The notes under the pieces: model-generated
Told to the model about the DNA's origin: nothing
Database searches by the model: none
Seen by the model: only the letters and a program-made list of their open reading frames with translations
In this document: positions 1 through 7,660 of the stretch, piece by piece
How positions within the stretch are numbered: the stretch's first letter is position 1
How the letters are laid out: each line of letters begins with the position of its first letter
Assembly: GCA_009778835.1 (NCBI GenBank)
Contig: WRFK01000037.1
Coordinates: 1-10,717, forward strand
Direction of reading: 5' to 3'
DNA: 10,717 nt
Origin: Spirochaetaceae bacterium
Lineage (GTDB): Bacteria; Spirochaetota; Spirochaetia; CADAEX01
Translations under genes and position numbers: made by a program

Positions 1-295
1 GAAGTATTTTTACCCCAAAAGCATGGAATGTAGAAACAGTAAGGTTTGTAAGCTTTTTCCCTGTAATTTTCTTAACTCTTTCGGACATCTCTTTTGCAGC
101 TTTGTTTGTAAAAGTTAGCGCAAGAATAGAAGATTGCGCTATTCCTTTATTAAGCATATGCGCCATTCTGTAGGTAATTGTACGAGTTTTCCCGGATCCT
201 GCGCCTGCGATTATGAGAAGAGGGCCTGGTATTGTTGTAACTGTTTTATATTGCTCTGGATTAAGTTCTTTTTTTAATTTTTCTATCTCTGTCAT
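1..295 (-). CDS. UvrD/Rep (PcrA-like) superfamily 1 DNA helicase, N-terminal fragment
   Basis: ATP-driven 3'-5' DNA helicase of the UvrD/Rep/PcrA group, acting in repair and in replication-fork rescue. Only the first 98 codons are present; the gene runs off the left edge. I translated it from the reverse strand. A Q-motif (LNPEQ, residues 11-15, Q15) is followed by the Walker A P-loop GAGSGKT (31-37, K36 binding the ATP phosphates), motif Ia (TFTNKAAKEM, 61-70) and TVSTFHAFG (86-94), a typical motif Ib segment. The ATG at 293-295 is chosen because the Q-motif lies the usual short distance after it and an AAAGG-like ribosome site lies about 10 bases upstream. The family is certain. UvrD, Rep and PcrA cannot be told apart from this fragment. 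The gene is separated from its minus-strand neighbour by a GC-rich palindromic element. Confidence 0.93.
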   Translation of the reverse strand, partial: MTEIEKLKKELNPEQYKTVTTIPGPLLIIAGAGSGKTRTITYRMAHMLNKGIAQSSILALTFTNKAAKEMSERVKKITGKKLTNLTVSTFHAFGVKIL

Positions 296-686
296 TAAGT
301 CAAAACCTTTTGTTGAAAAACATTTCTAAGTGAGGATTTTAACGCAACAGCGGCATGTTTGGGAATAGGACACCCACTGATTTATTTTATACTTTGTAAT
401 TTTTATGTTCTTTGTTTCTCTGCAAAATGATCTTGCCCTAAAACATGCTCGAAGACTGAGACATCGAGCGACTCCCGCACCAATCGCCATCCCTGGCTGG
501 TGCGGGACGCGGCCATCCAGGGCGCAGTCCGCAGCGTCCCAGCGACAGGGACGTCGCATCCTGCGTAGCGACAGGGATGTCGCGATAAAACGCAGGGCTG
601 CGAGGACCTAGCGAGACTGGCTCAGGCGTAGATATTTGCTTTGGTGTGATGAAATTTGAAATAAATACGATTTAATAAAAAGTAAT
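296..686. other. Intergenic region with no credible gene
   Basis: This 391-base gap lies between the DUF362 stop and the helicase start, both on the minus strand. Its edges (296-440 and 628-686) are AT-rich like the genes around it, while its middle (about 447-627) is strongly GC-rich and full of inverted repeats, described separately. No convincing promoter or intrinsic terminator was found. Two open frames here (326-559 minus, 405-611 plus) are products of GC-rich repeat sequence: they are arginine- and alanine-rich, lack a ribosome site and cross from AT-rich into GC-rich DNA. Confidence 0.7.
447..627. repeat. GC-rich nested-palindrome element (REP/MITE-like)
   Basis: The sequence shows a block of about 180 bases far richer in G and C than everything around it. 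It contains: GCTCG/CGAGC arms (447-451, 465-469); a perfect 10-base inverted repeat TCCCGCACCA/TGGTGCGGGA (473-482, 498-507) with an inner GCCA/TGGC stem and TCCC loop; two near-identical 17-base hairpin units, AGCGACAGGGACGTCGC (541-557) and the same with T for C at one place (567-583); and a CCTGCGT/ACGCAGG stem (560-566, 590-596) that encloses the second unit. CTGAG (456-460) and CTCAG (621-625) near the two ends are weak terminal inverted repeats. Such structure is typical of non-coding interspersed repeats (REP-like or MITE-like). That it is repeated elsewhere in the genome is inference; only one copy is in this window. The outer limits are approximate. Confidence 0.6.
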
Positions 687-1913
687 TTATTTAATAGTGA
701 TAGCTTTTTCCGGACATACTTCATGGCAGCAATAGCAGGTAATACACTTTTTGTAATCTATAATTATTTTCTCCTGTACGCGCTTGACTATTTTCGCAGG
801 GCATTTTCCTCTAACACAAGTGATACACCCTCGACATTTGCTATAATAAACAATATTTCTTTCAGGCAAATTGGTAATTGCCTTTATTGGACAAATTTCA
901 ATACAGTTGTTGCACTTAATACATTTTTTATGATTTATAACAGGCTTTTTTACAAATGCTTTTCTTAATACTTTATAAAGTATGGAAGGCATTCTGCTGC
1001 GAAACATTGTTATATCATTTAAAATTTTTATTTTTTTGAAATCATGGATTTTTACATCTTCAATTTTTTCACCAACTATATCAAAACTTGAAGCATCTTC
1101 AAACCACTCTTTGCTCTCCAGCGCCTCTGTAATAGTAGGAATTTCTTTTGGGTCATATCCCATAATTGTTGCGGCTGCAATATCAAGCGCAACTATATTA
1201 CTTGATGCAAGAACAACTCCAACATGTTTTGGGTCTCCGCTACCCGGACCATTCCCTTCCATCGCAGTAACAGCATCCATAATTGTAAAAGCTGGTTTTA
1301 GAAGGATATTAAGATCTACAATCATTTTTGCAAAAAGTTTCTTTTCCTGAAAACGGAGATGAAAAGCAGATTTTTGCAAACCAGGAATCATTCCAAAGAG
1401 ATTTTTCATCCCTCCTGTATAGTAAAGAAGCTGATGAGTCTTCATTTTTGGAAGAGAAACAATAATATCTGCTTTCTTTACAACAGATGCTATGTTAAAG
1501 CTTTTTACCAGCAGCCCTTTTGGATTCTTTACTTCGATATAGTCAGCGAAATCTTCCCATTCTCCGCCTGCTTCTATTGCAGCTTTCATTATCCCGGATT
1601 TCTTACCACCATAATCGCTGCTTTGGTATCCCGGTGAATCTCCTACAATAATTCTTTTTGCTCCCAGTTCTTTGATGCATAAGATACACTGTTTTACAAA
1701 TTCAGGATGTGTTGTTATTGCTTTTTCAGGTGACGCTCCGGAAAGGATATTTGGTTTTAAAAGAACTGTTTTGCCTTTAAAATTTACAACTGAACTATTT
1801 GGATATTCTTCCCCTTCTTTACCCAAAGAAAGAGAAATTGCTTCTTTAATGGAATCATAAAGTTCCGAAGGAGAGTAAGAACTGCATTTTACAATTGCAA
1901 CTTTATCCTGCAT
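687..1913 (-). CDS. DUF362 domain protein with C-terminal ferredoxin-type iron-sulfur region
   Basis: A 408-residue cytoplasmic protein with no signal peptide. Residues 1 to about 300 form the DUF362 domain, recognised from features such as LLKPNIL (51-57), VGDSPG (90-95), a SLPKMKTH stretch (153-160) and GGMKNLFGMIPG (167-178). The function of this family is not established. The C-terminus (about 325-408) is ferredoxin-like and carries three cysteine motifs: C331, C334, C337, C341-P; C360, C363, C366, C371-P (one extra residue before the last Cys); and C390, C393, C396, C400-P. Family members with this tail usually have two, so the middle one looks like an addition. Binding of [4Fe-4S] clusters and an electron-transfer role are inferred from the motifs. 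The ATG start gives the normal DUF362 N-terminus, though its upstream region has no good ribosome site. It lies 91 bases downstream of the STAS-like gene on the same strand, so read-through is possible; no terminator is evident in that gap. Confidence 0.9.
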   Translation of the reverse strand: MQDKVAIVKCSSYSPSELYDSIKEAISLSLGKEGEEYPNSSVVNFKGKTVLLKPNILSGASPEKAITTHPEFVKQCILCIKELGAKRIIVGDSPGYQSSDYGGKKSGIMKAAIEAGGEWEDFADYIEVKNPKGLLVKSFNIASVVKKADIIVSLPKMKTHQLLYYTGGMKNLFGMIPGLQKSAFHLRFQEKKLFAKMIVDLNILLKPAFTIMDAVTAMEGNGPGSGDPKHVGVVLASSNIVALDIAAATIMGYDPKEIPTITEALESKEWFEDASSFDIVGEKIEDVKIHDFKKIKILNDITMFRSRMPSILYKVLRKAFVKKPVINHKKCIKCNNCIEICPIKAITNLPERNIVYYSKCRGCITCVRGKCPAKIVKRVQEKIIIDYKKCITCYCCHEVCPEKAITIK

Positions 1914-2004
1914 ACGCGATATTATGTATGATTTAAAGTTTCATGTATAGTTTGATCTTCTGATTTAAATATGAAATAGAGCCTAATAATCTATGAAATC
2001 TGTG

Positions 2005-2403
2005 CTAATTCGCAGACTGGGCTACTAATTCCTTTTGCAGCAGCAATTCAACAGCCTGTTCTTTTGTAAAGGCAAAAAATATATTATCCCGTCCGCTTAG
2101 TTTAAGCGCTGTGGTAACTATGATCTTTTTTATTCCGTCAAGGCCTATAACAGCACCGCATTTTACATAAGGTTTATTATGCTCCAAATATTGCGCGATG
2201 ATTTTTTTTGATTCTGAATCTATCCTGACATTTTCAATATTGGTGATCGTATACAGGGAGTGCTTTGGATATTTTGCAAATGCCGGCTCAATCACCTTAA
2301 GCAGCTCGATAAATTCTTCATTTGTCTTTAGATTAGAAAAGTCAATATAAATAAATGATTTTCCGTCACGTACAAATTCTTCAATCCTCACCTGTTCCAT
2401 CAT
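2005..2403 (-). CDS. SpoIIAA/STAS-like small protein, last gene of the kinase operon
   Basis: A 132-residue soluble protein with alternating strands and helices and no signal peptide or membrane segment. It resembles the STAS/SEC14-like (SpoIIAA-like) family of small proteins: an early strand plus YIDFSNLKTNEE (19-30), a helix, a SLYTITNIENVR strand region (49-60), and the characteristic HNKPYVK...AVIGLDGIKKI core (about 75-93). No biochemical role is known for this subfamily. STAS domains in general are protein-interaction modules that are often phospho-regulated, so a role as partner or output of the preceding kinase is inference. The start codon overlaps the kinase stop in ATGA (2400-2403), a sign of translational coupling. 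A GGAG ribosome site (2409-2412) sits inside the kinase 3' end, 5 bases from the first ATG and 8 from an adjacent second ATG (2398-2400). Either could be used, so the protein is 132 or 131 residues. Confidence 0.8.
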   Translation of the reverse strand: MMEQVRIEEFVRDGKSFIYIDFSNLKTNEEFIELLKVIEPAFAKYPKHSLYTITNIENVRIDSESKKIIAQYLEHNKPYVKCGAVIGLDGIKKIIVTTALKLSGRDNIFFAFTKEQAVELLLQKELVAQSAN

Positions 2404-5400
2404 TTAAACTCCAATAATAAGGTTTCTACCAGGTTCGAAGCTTCATCATATTCAGCCATTAGTATATGCCTGGATATACTTTGAACACCCGTATTAATAT
2501 TATCGGACAGTTTCAAGTTTGACAAAAGAGCCAAAGTAGTGTCGATCTCATGTGCATCCATGATTTCGATCGCTGCTTTTAGTTTAACAAATATAGCTTT
2601 TAATTCATCCTTCTCTATGGATTGTTTTTTTTCTTTTCCATTTTTACGAAGCATTGATAAGTTATTGCTAATATCTTTCAAAAGAACTTCCATATCTGCC
2701 AGAAATTTAGCGGTATGCGTTTCTATAAAGTTCATATCTTCCTGCTTCCCGGCTGTCTCCAAATCTCTGGCATCATTGGATAGTTTTTCGGCCCCAATGT
2801 TAGCCGCAGCGCTCTTTAACGCATGGACATGGATTGCATACAAGGGGATATTACCTGTTTCAAGACATGTTTTTATTTCTTTTATCTTCTCAATTCCATC
2901 CTCATAAAACACCTTAAGTGTTTCCATATAACGGTCGATTGATGCACCTGTCAACGCAATAGCCTTTTTTACATCCAGCCCTTCGATTTTAATTGCTTCC
3001 ATTGTTGGCGCTTCTTGTTTGTTTTCTTCTGAGGCAACGCTGTCTGCTCCCTCAGGAGACGATGTCGGACTTTTTCGTTTTTCCCTTGGAATCCATTTTC
3101 CCAGGACATTGTTCAGCTTGATTGTATCAATCGGTTTTGCAAGGAAGCCGTTTAGCCCTTTTTCCAGGAACATATCCTTTGTGCCGGAAATAGCATTGGC
3201 AGTCAGCGCGATGATTGGAAGATTCTTGTAATAGCCATCTTCATCATCAAGATTCCTTATACGCCTTGTAGCCTCAACGCCATCCATTTCAGGCATCCAA
3301 TGATCCATGAAAACCAAGTCATAACGAGCAGCTTGTACAGCCCTGATTGCCTCCATGCCGCTTTTGCGTAAATCAACCTGCATTTTATACGGCAACAGTA
3401 ACCCTTCCGTTACTATCAAGTTTGTTTTTATATCGTCAACAACAAGAACTTTTGCATCCGGAGCAGTAAAGCTAACGAGCAATCCTTTTTCTTCCTTGTA
3501 AGAATATACATCTGATAAACCGTTCAGGATATTGGCAACAGATATGGAGTGCGCCGGCATGGCAAGAGTGCTCCAGCCAGTACTTGGGATTGCTTCGCCA
3601 AACTCCGTAAGCAGAACTATTTTTGAAGATGCCCCAAATTCCGTAATAATGCTATTGCTCCACTCATACAGCTTGGAGGCAATGAAAATAAAGGAAAATG
3701 CCTTGCTTGCGCCTGACAGCTTTTTTTTGAATTCAGCTTCGTCCGAAGCAATGTCGCATTTAACACCAAGATTATCAACTGTAGCTACAATAGAATTAGC
3801 GTATATATCCCGGCGCTCAAACACAATTACGCTCTTTTCCTCCGGATTCTCAACAACCGCTAATTTGTCGCGCGAACGGAATCTTTGAGGCAGCGTAATG
3901 GAAAATGTACTGCCTTTTCCGTATTCGGAAAAAACCTGAATATCCCCACCCATTGCTTTAAGAATGTTCCATGTTATGGCAAGCCCCAGTCCTGTTCCCT
4001 CAATATTTTTATTATTTGCCGTATCAAGCTTAACAAAATCACCAAACAATTTATTCATGTCTTCCTTTTTTATACCTTTACCCGAATCCATTACATCAAT
4101 GAATAAATTAATAGTATTTTCATTGGCCATTTTTCCAATGATAGTGAAGGAGATAAAGCCTTCTTCGGTGTATTTTACAGCGTTGCCTAAAATATTTATT
4201 AGTATTTGGCGAATTCTTGCTTCATCCCCGTATAGCTCGGTTGGGATGTTGCTGTCTATATTCACCACAAATCGCAATTGGGAATCAATTGCCCTCATTC
4301 TGATAATACTGATAACATCATTTAATAGTGACGAAAAATGATAATAGTCAGGAATAATCTCCAGTCTACCTGACTCAATTTTTGTAAAGTCCAAAATATC
4401 GTTTATAATAGCCAAAAGGTTTGCACCCGCCTGCTTGATCGTAAAAATATGCCTGCGGGCAACATCCAATTCTTTCTCTCGCAAGGCAAGTTCCGCCATA
4501 CCAATGACTGCATTCATGGGTGTGCGTATCTCATGGCTCATTTTCGCGAGAAAATTACTTTTTGCTACAGAAGCCTCATTCGCTTTCTTTACCGCTTCTT
4601 CCATCTTCACGGCTGTATTGCGTATATTCTGGGTCATCTCATTTCGAATTAGTGCGTTGGCGATCATACGGCTGGCTGAGCGGAGAATCAATTCTTCATT
4701 TTCGGCAAATTCCCGTTCCCTGTGGCAATCGTCGAATCCAACAAAACCCCAAAAGGTGTCGTGTATAAATACCGGTACAACAAACACCGATAGTATTCCC
4801 CACTGAGACAACTGCGCCTGCGTCTCAAACAGCATATTGTAAACCAAGCTGTTGATACATTTCCCCTGCGACAGCTTTTTTTCCCAGCCCGGTATTACTT
4901 CATCGTAGGATATATCTGTAAATAAATCACTTTTTTTATGCTGCGGTATGGCATCGCCCAGCCATTCGTAAGTCAGAGTGCAATACAGTTGGTTGTCTTT
5001 GGTGTAGTTTCTCCATATACATACACGGTCAACATCTATGGCTTTTGCTATTATACTCATGGAGTCCAATAAGTTACTCTCAAACTTTTCGATATCCGGA
5101 TCAAGAAGTATAGCAGACACACTATTCACAGTTTTAAGGAGATTGTTCTGCGATTCAATTTCGCTCATCATTTTATTATGTTCGCGCATATCCCGGATAT
5201 ATCCCAGAATAGCGTAGTCGTTTTCATAATTGACGCGTACAAGTGTAACGATACCCGGTATCGGCGTTCCATCGAATAATTGATGCATCCATTCAAAAAC
5301 ATATCTGCCTTCATCAATCGCTTTTTGGATATATTCCATAGCTGCTTCTCTGGAAAGCCTGCCGTCAGGTTGATATTCAGGCGAAAGATCAAAAAAACGA

Positions 5401-7646
5401 TCAATAAAATCCTGTTTGCCTTTTAAGTCAAATAACCTTAAGGCTTCGCTGTTACAGTCAAATATTAGTTCCTTTTTATTTGCAAGAAAGCAGCAAAGGG
5501 GTATTGTATTCAGCATTATTCTTGTACGTTCATGCGTTTTACTCAATTCATTTAGCAGTGCTCTATGTTCTGTAATATCCCTTCCAATTCCAACCATACC
5601 CATTAATTTATTTCCCCGAAATATAGGGGCTTTAACAACTTCAAATAGCTTGCAGATGCCATTTGGAAAGGTCATCCATCTTTCCAACTTTAGAATAGAG
5701 GCCCTTTCCATTACTTCTTTATCCTCATTCGAATAACCTTGAGCTACTTTTGGATCATGATATATATCAAACGGGTTTTTACCTATTATTTCTGATTTAG
5801 AACGGCCAATGTATTTTTCAAAACTATCATTGCAGCTTACATACACTCCGTTCATATTCTTGTTGAATATAAAATCAGGTATGGATTCATAGATGGTGGA
5901 AAGAGTAGTTGCCTGCGTTTTATACAGTACCTTTGTCCGATTGTTTTTTATAAACAAAATAATCAGGATAACAAGAAAGCACATAAGCACAGAGGAGGAG
6001 ACTGTCATGTAAATAAAACGTTCTCTATCAAATTTTCTTGAGTAATCGAAAGAGCGTGTTGTCCAGTCCCTTACAATCCTGTCTGTTCCAATATGATTTT
6101 GGGTTTTGGAAATAATTGAGCGCAATATTTCTTCATTTTTATTAAACCCAAAAAAAGATTCTGATACCGGTGACTTAAACTGGATATTTACTTTATATCC
6201 AGGTTTTTCACGAAGGTTTATCTGGGCAAGAAGGCCGTATTCGGACTCCATAAGCAAATCTATCTCATCTCTTTCAAGTGCGCTCATCGCCTCATCATGA
6301 GTATCGTAATATCTTACATTTGTATTGCTTGGAAACCAGTTGTTAAACAGTTCATCGTAAACAGTTGCCCTTGCAATACCTACAGTTGCCCGTACTGTCT
6401 GATAAATTTCCAAAGTCGGATAATTCGACTTTGACATAAGGATATAATTGGTAACAGCGTATGGATGGTCGGTCCAAAGAAAATTATCTCTTCTTTCTTC
6501 GGAATATCTTAAATCAGAAACCAAAAAAATATCACCTTTCTTAAGTTTTTCGAATATTTCTGACCATGGCGTATTTTTACCGGTTACAACATCAAACTTG
6601 ATACCTGTTAGCAGGCTTACTTCTTCCAGAATATCTACAGCGATCCCCTGAAATTCTTTTTCCCTCTCGTTGTAAAAACAAATCGGATAATTGTCAAATT
6701 CCAATGCAATAGGCACCTTGGCGCCCTTTGCAGCAAGATTCTCTAAATATTCCTTTTCTTTCTCGTTAAAAGACTTATTAAGCTCATACTTTGAGTATTC
6801 GTGATTACCTGTCTTATACAACCCGTAAAGATTATCAATTCCTCCGGCTTCAATATATTTGTTTACAACCGATATAATAGGCACCAGAATGGGATTTGCC
6901 GTAGACATAGAAACCGGGGTATAGACCAGCGGCAAAACATCTATTCCGGTTATAAAATCATAACTGCTAAAACCCATAGATTCTACCGAATCAATTATAA
7001 ATGCATCAATATCTTCAGTTTTAAGCTTTTCAACAGCCTCCTGCGCGTTATAGATATCTATGGCGTCAAAACGCAATGCAGGATAAAAGTTATGAAGGGA
7101 TTGCTCTGTTATGGTACCTTTATAAAAACCAATCTTCAGGCCATTTAAGTCACGTTCAGAGTCAACTTTTACAGCTCCATCTTTAATAAAAACCGTAAGC
7201 GTGCGCTCCGCAATTGAGTGAGTCATAAAATATGCTTGCGCTCTTTCCTGCAGTGGGGTTAATTCACTCGTGAAATCAATATCCCAATTGTCAATTCCGG
7301 CTTTTAACTCATCCCAGCTATAAGACTCCTGATTAAACGGCATATCGAACAAATCCGATAGCAAATCGCAGAACATGGCCTTAAAGCCGGCGCGTGTACC
7401 ATCCGGCAGAAGGAACGATTCGGTTGATATTAAACTTCCATATAAAAAACTCGATCTTGCATATTTGATCGCTTCTATAGCAGCAATCTCTTCCTTTGTT
7501 ACACCGGGAATGTCGCGATATGATTTAATGTAATTAATATCAAAAAAGGTCTTTTTATTTTTAGACGACTGGGAACAGCCTGAAATAGTGCATGCCAGAA
7601 ATAATAGCGCTAAAAATATGGTTATGATCTGTTTTTTATTACTCAT
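2400..7646 (-). CDS. Giant hybrid sensor histidine kinase: lipobox, 2 SBP-like domains, TM, PAS-PAS-GAF, HisKA-HATPase, 2 receivers, HPt
   Basis: A membrane phosphorelay kinase of 1748 residues counted from the chosen ATG. Order: signal peptide with lipobox ISGC (Cys24); two bacterial extracellular solute-binding (family 3-like) domains, about 34-275 and 305-530, presumably sensing a periplasmic ligand; one membrane helix (544-567); PAS (about 580-695); PAS (700-824); GAF (834-1000); HisKA with phospho-acceptor H1038 in SHEIRTP; HATPase (1139-1254) with N-box N1155, DSGKGI (1187-1192) and GTGLGL (1217-1222); a degenerate receiver (1271-1379) lacking the acceptor Asp; an intact receiver (1398-1519) with D1403, D1404, D1448, T1482, K1504; and HPt (1554-1659) with H1608 in HALKS. 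A helical tail follows (1660-1748). The ligand is unknown. I prefer the ATG because AAGGG lies 8 bases upstream and the signal peptide is then canonical. A GTG at 7662-7664, overlapping the previous stop as GTGA, would add six residues. Confidence 0.93.
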   Translation of the reverse strand: MSNKKQIITIFLALLFLACTISGCSQSSKNKKTFFDINYIKSYRDIPGVTKEEIAAIEAIKYARSSFLYGSLISTESFLLPDGTRAGFKAMFCDLLSDLFDMPFNQESYSWDELKAGIDNWDIDFTSELTPLQERAQAYFMTHSIAERTLTVFIKDGAVKVDSERDLNGLKIGFYKGTITEQSLHNFYPALRFDAIDIYNAQEAVEKLKTEDIDAFIIDSVESMGFSSYDFITGIDVLPLVYTPVSMSTANPILVPIISVVNKYIEAGGIDNLYGLYKTGNHEYSKYELNKSFNEKEKEYLENLAAKGAKVPIALEFDNYPICFYNEREKEFQGIAVDILEEVSLLTGIKFDVVTGKNTPWSEIFEKLKKGDIFLVSDLRYSEERRDNFLWTDHPYAVTNYILMSKSNYPTLEIYQTVRATVGIARATVYDELFNNWFPSNTNVRYYDTHDEAMSALERDEIDLLMESEYGLLAQINLREKPGYKVNIQFKSPVSESFFGFNKNEEILRSIISKTQNHIGTDRIVRDWTTRSFDYSRKFDRERFIYMTVSSSVLMCFLVILIILFIKNNRTKVLYKTQATTLSTIYESIPDFIFNKNMNGVYVSCNDSFEKYIGRSKSEIIGKNPFDIYHDPKVAQGYSNEDKEVMERASILKLERWMTFPNGICKLFEVVKAPIFRGNKLMGMVGIGRDITEHRALLNELSKTHERTRIMLNTIPLCCFLANKKELIFDCNSEALRLFDLKGKQDFIDRFFDLSPEYQPDGRLSREAAMEYIQKAIDEGRYVFEWMHQLFDGTPIPGIVTLVRVNYENDYAILGYIRDMREHNKMMSEIESQNNLLKTVNSVSAILLDPDIEKFESNLLDSMSIIAKAIDVDRVCIWRNYTKDNQLYCTLTYEWLGDAIPQHKKSDLFTDISYDEVIPGWEKKLSQGKCINSLVYNMLFETQAQLSQWGILSVFVVPVFIHDTFWGFVGFDDCHREREFAENEELILRSASRMIANALIRNEMTQNIRNTAVKMEEAVKKANEASVAKSNFLAKMSHEIRTPMNAVIGMAELALREKELDVARRHIFTIKQAGANLLAIINDILDFTKIESGRLEIIPDYYHFSSLLNDVISIIRMRAIDSQLRFVVNIDSNIPTELYGDEARIRQILINILGNAVKYTEEGFISFTIIGKMANENTINLFIDVMDSGKGIKKEDMNKLFGDFVKLDTANNKNIEGTGLGLAITWNILKAMGGDIQVFSEYGKGSTFSITLPQRFRSRDKLAVVENPEEKSVIVFERRDIYANSIVATVDNLGVKCDIASDEAEFKKKLSGASKAFSFIFIASKLYEWSNSIITEFGASSKIVLLTEFGEAIPSTGWSTLAMPAHSISVANILNGLSDVYSYKEEKGLLVSFTAPDAKVLVVDDIKTNLIVTEGLLLPYKMQVDLRKSGMEAIRAVQAARYDLVFMDHWMPEMDGVEATRRIRNLDDEDGYYKNLPIIALTANAISGTKDMFLEKGLNGFLAKPIDTIKLNNVLGKWIPREKRKSPTSSPEGADSVASEENKQEAPTMEAIKIEGLDVKKAIALTGASIDRYMETLKVFYEDGIEKIKEIKTCLETGNIPLYAIHVHALKSAAANIGAEKLSNDARDLETAGKQEDMNFIETHTAKFLADMEVLLKDISNNLSMLRKNGKEKKQSIEKDELKAIFVKLKAAIEIMDAHEIDTTLALLSNLKLSDNINTGVQSISRHILMAEYDEASNLVETLLLEFK
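2409..2412 (-). promoter_or_regulatory. Ribosome binding site of the STAS-like gene, inside the kinase gene
   Basis: GGAG on the minus strand, within the last codons of the kinase. It lies 5 bases before the first ATG (2401-2403) and 8 before the second (2398-2400). Together with the ATGA stop/start overlap it supports coupled translation. Confidence 0.6.
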
Positions 7647-7654
7647 AATCAATA

Positions 7655-7659
7655 CCCTT
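7655..7659 (-). promoter_or_regulatory. Ribosome binding site deciding the kinase start
   Basis: AAGGG on the minus strand, 8 bases before the ATG at 7644-7646. It favours this ATG over the GTG at 7662-7664, which has no clear Shine-Dalgarno sequence at a suitable distance. Confidence 0.55.
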
Positions 7660-7660
7660 A

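Noticed and set aside
541..583. CRISPR-like direct repeats
   Set aside because: There are only two copies of a 17-base hairpin with a 9-base gap, with no spacers of regular length and no cas genes.
326..611. Open frames on both strands (326-559 minus, 405-611 plus)
   Set aside because: They run through the palindromic GC-rich element, cross a sharp composition boundary, have no ribosome site and give arginine/alanine-rich, low-complexity products.
982..1350. Plus-strand open frame opposite the DUF362 gene
   Set aside because: It is antisense to a well-supported gene with clear family motifs and lacks any recognisable domain.
2539..6651. Numerous 60-125 codon plus-strand open frames and a 78-codon minus-strand one inside the kinase gene
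   Set aside because: All lie within the continuous, motif-rich kinase reading frame and show no domain or ribosome site of their own.
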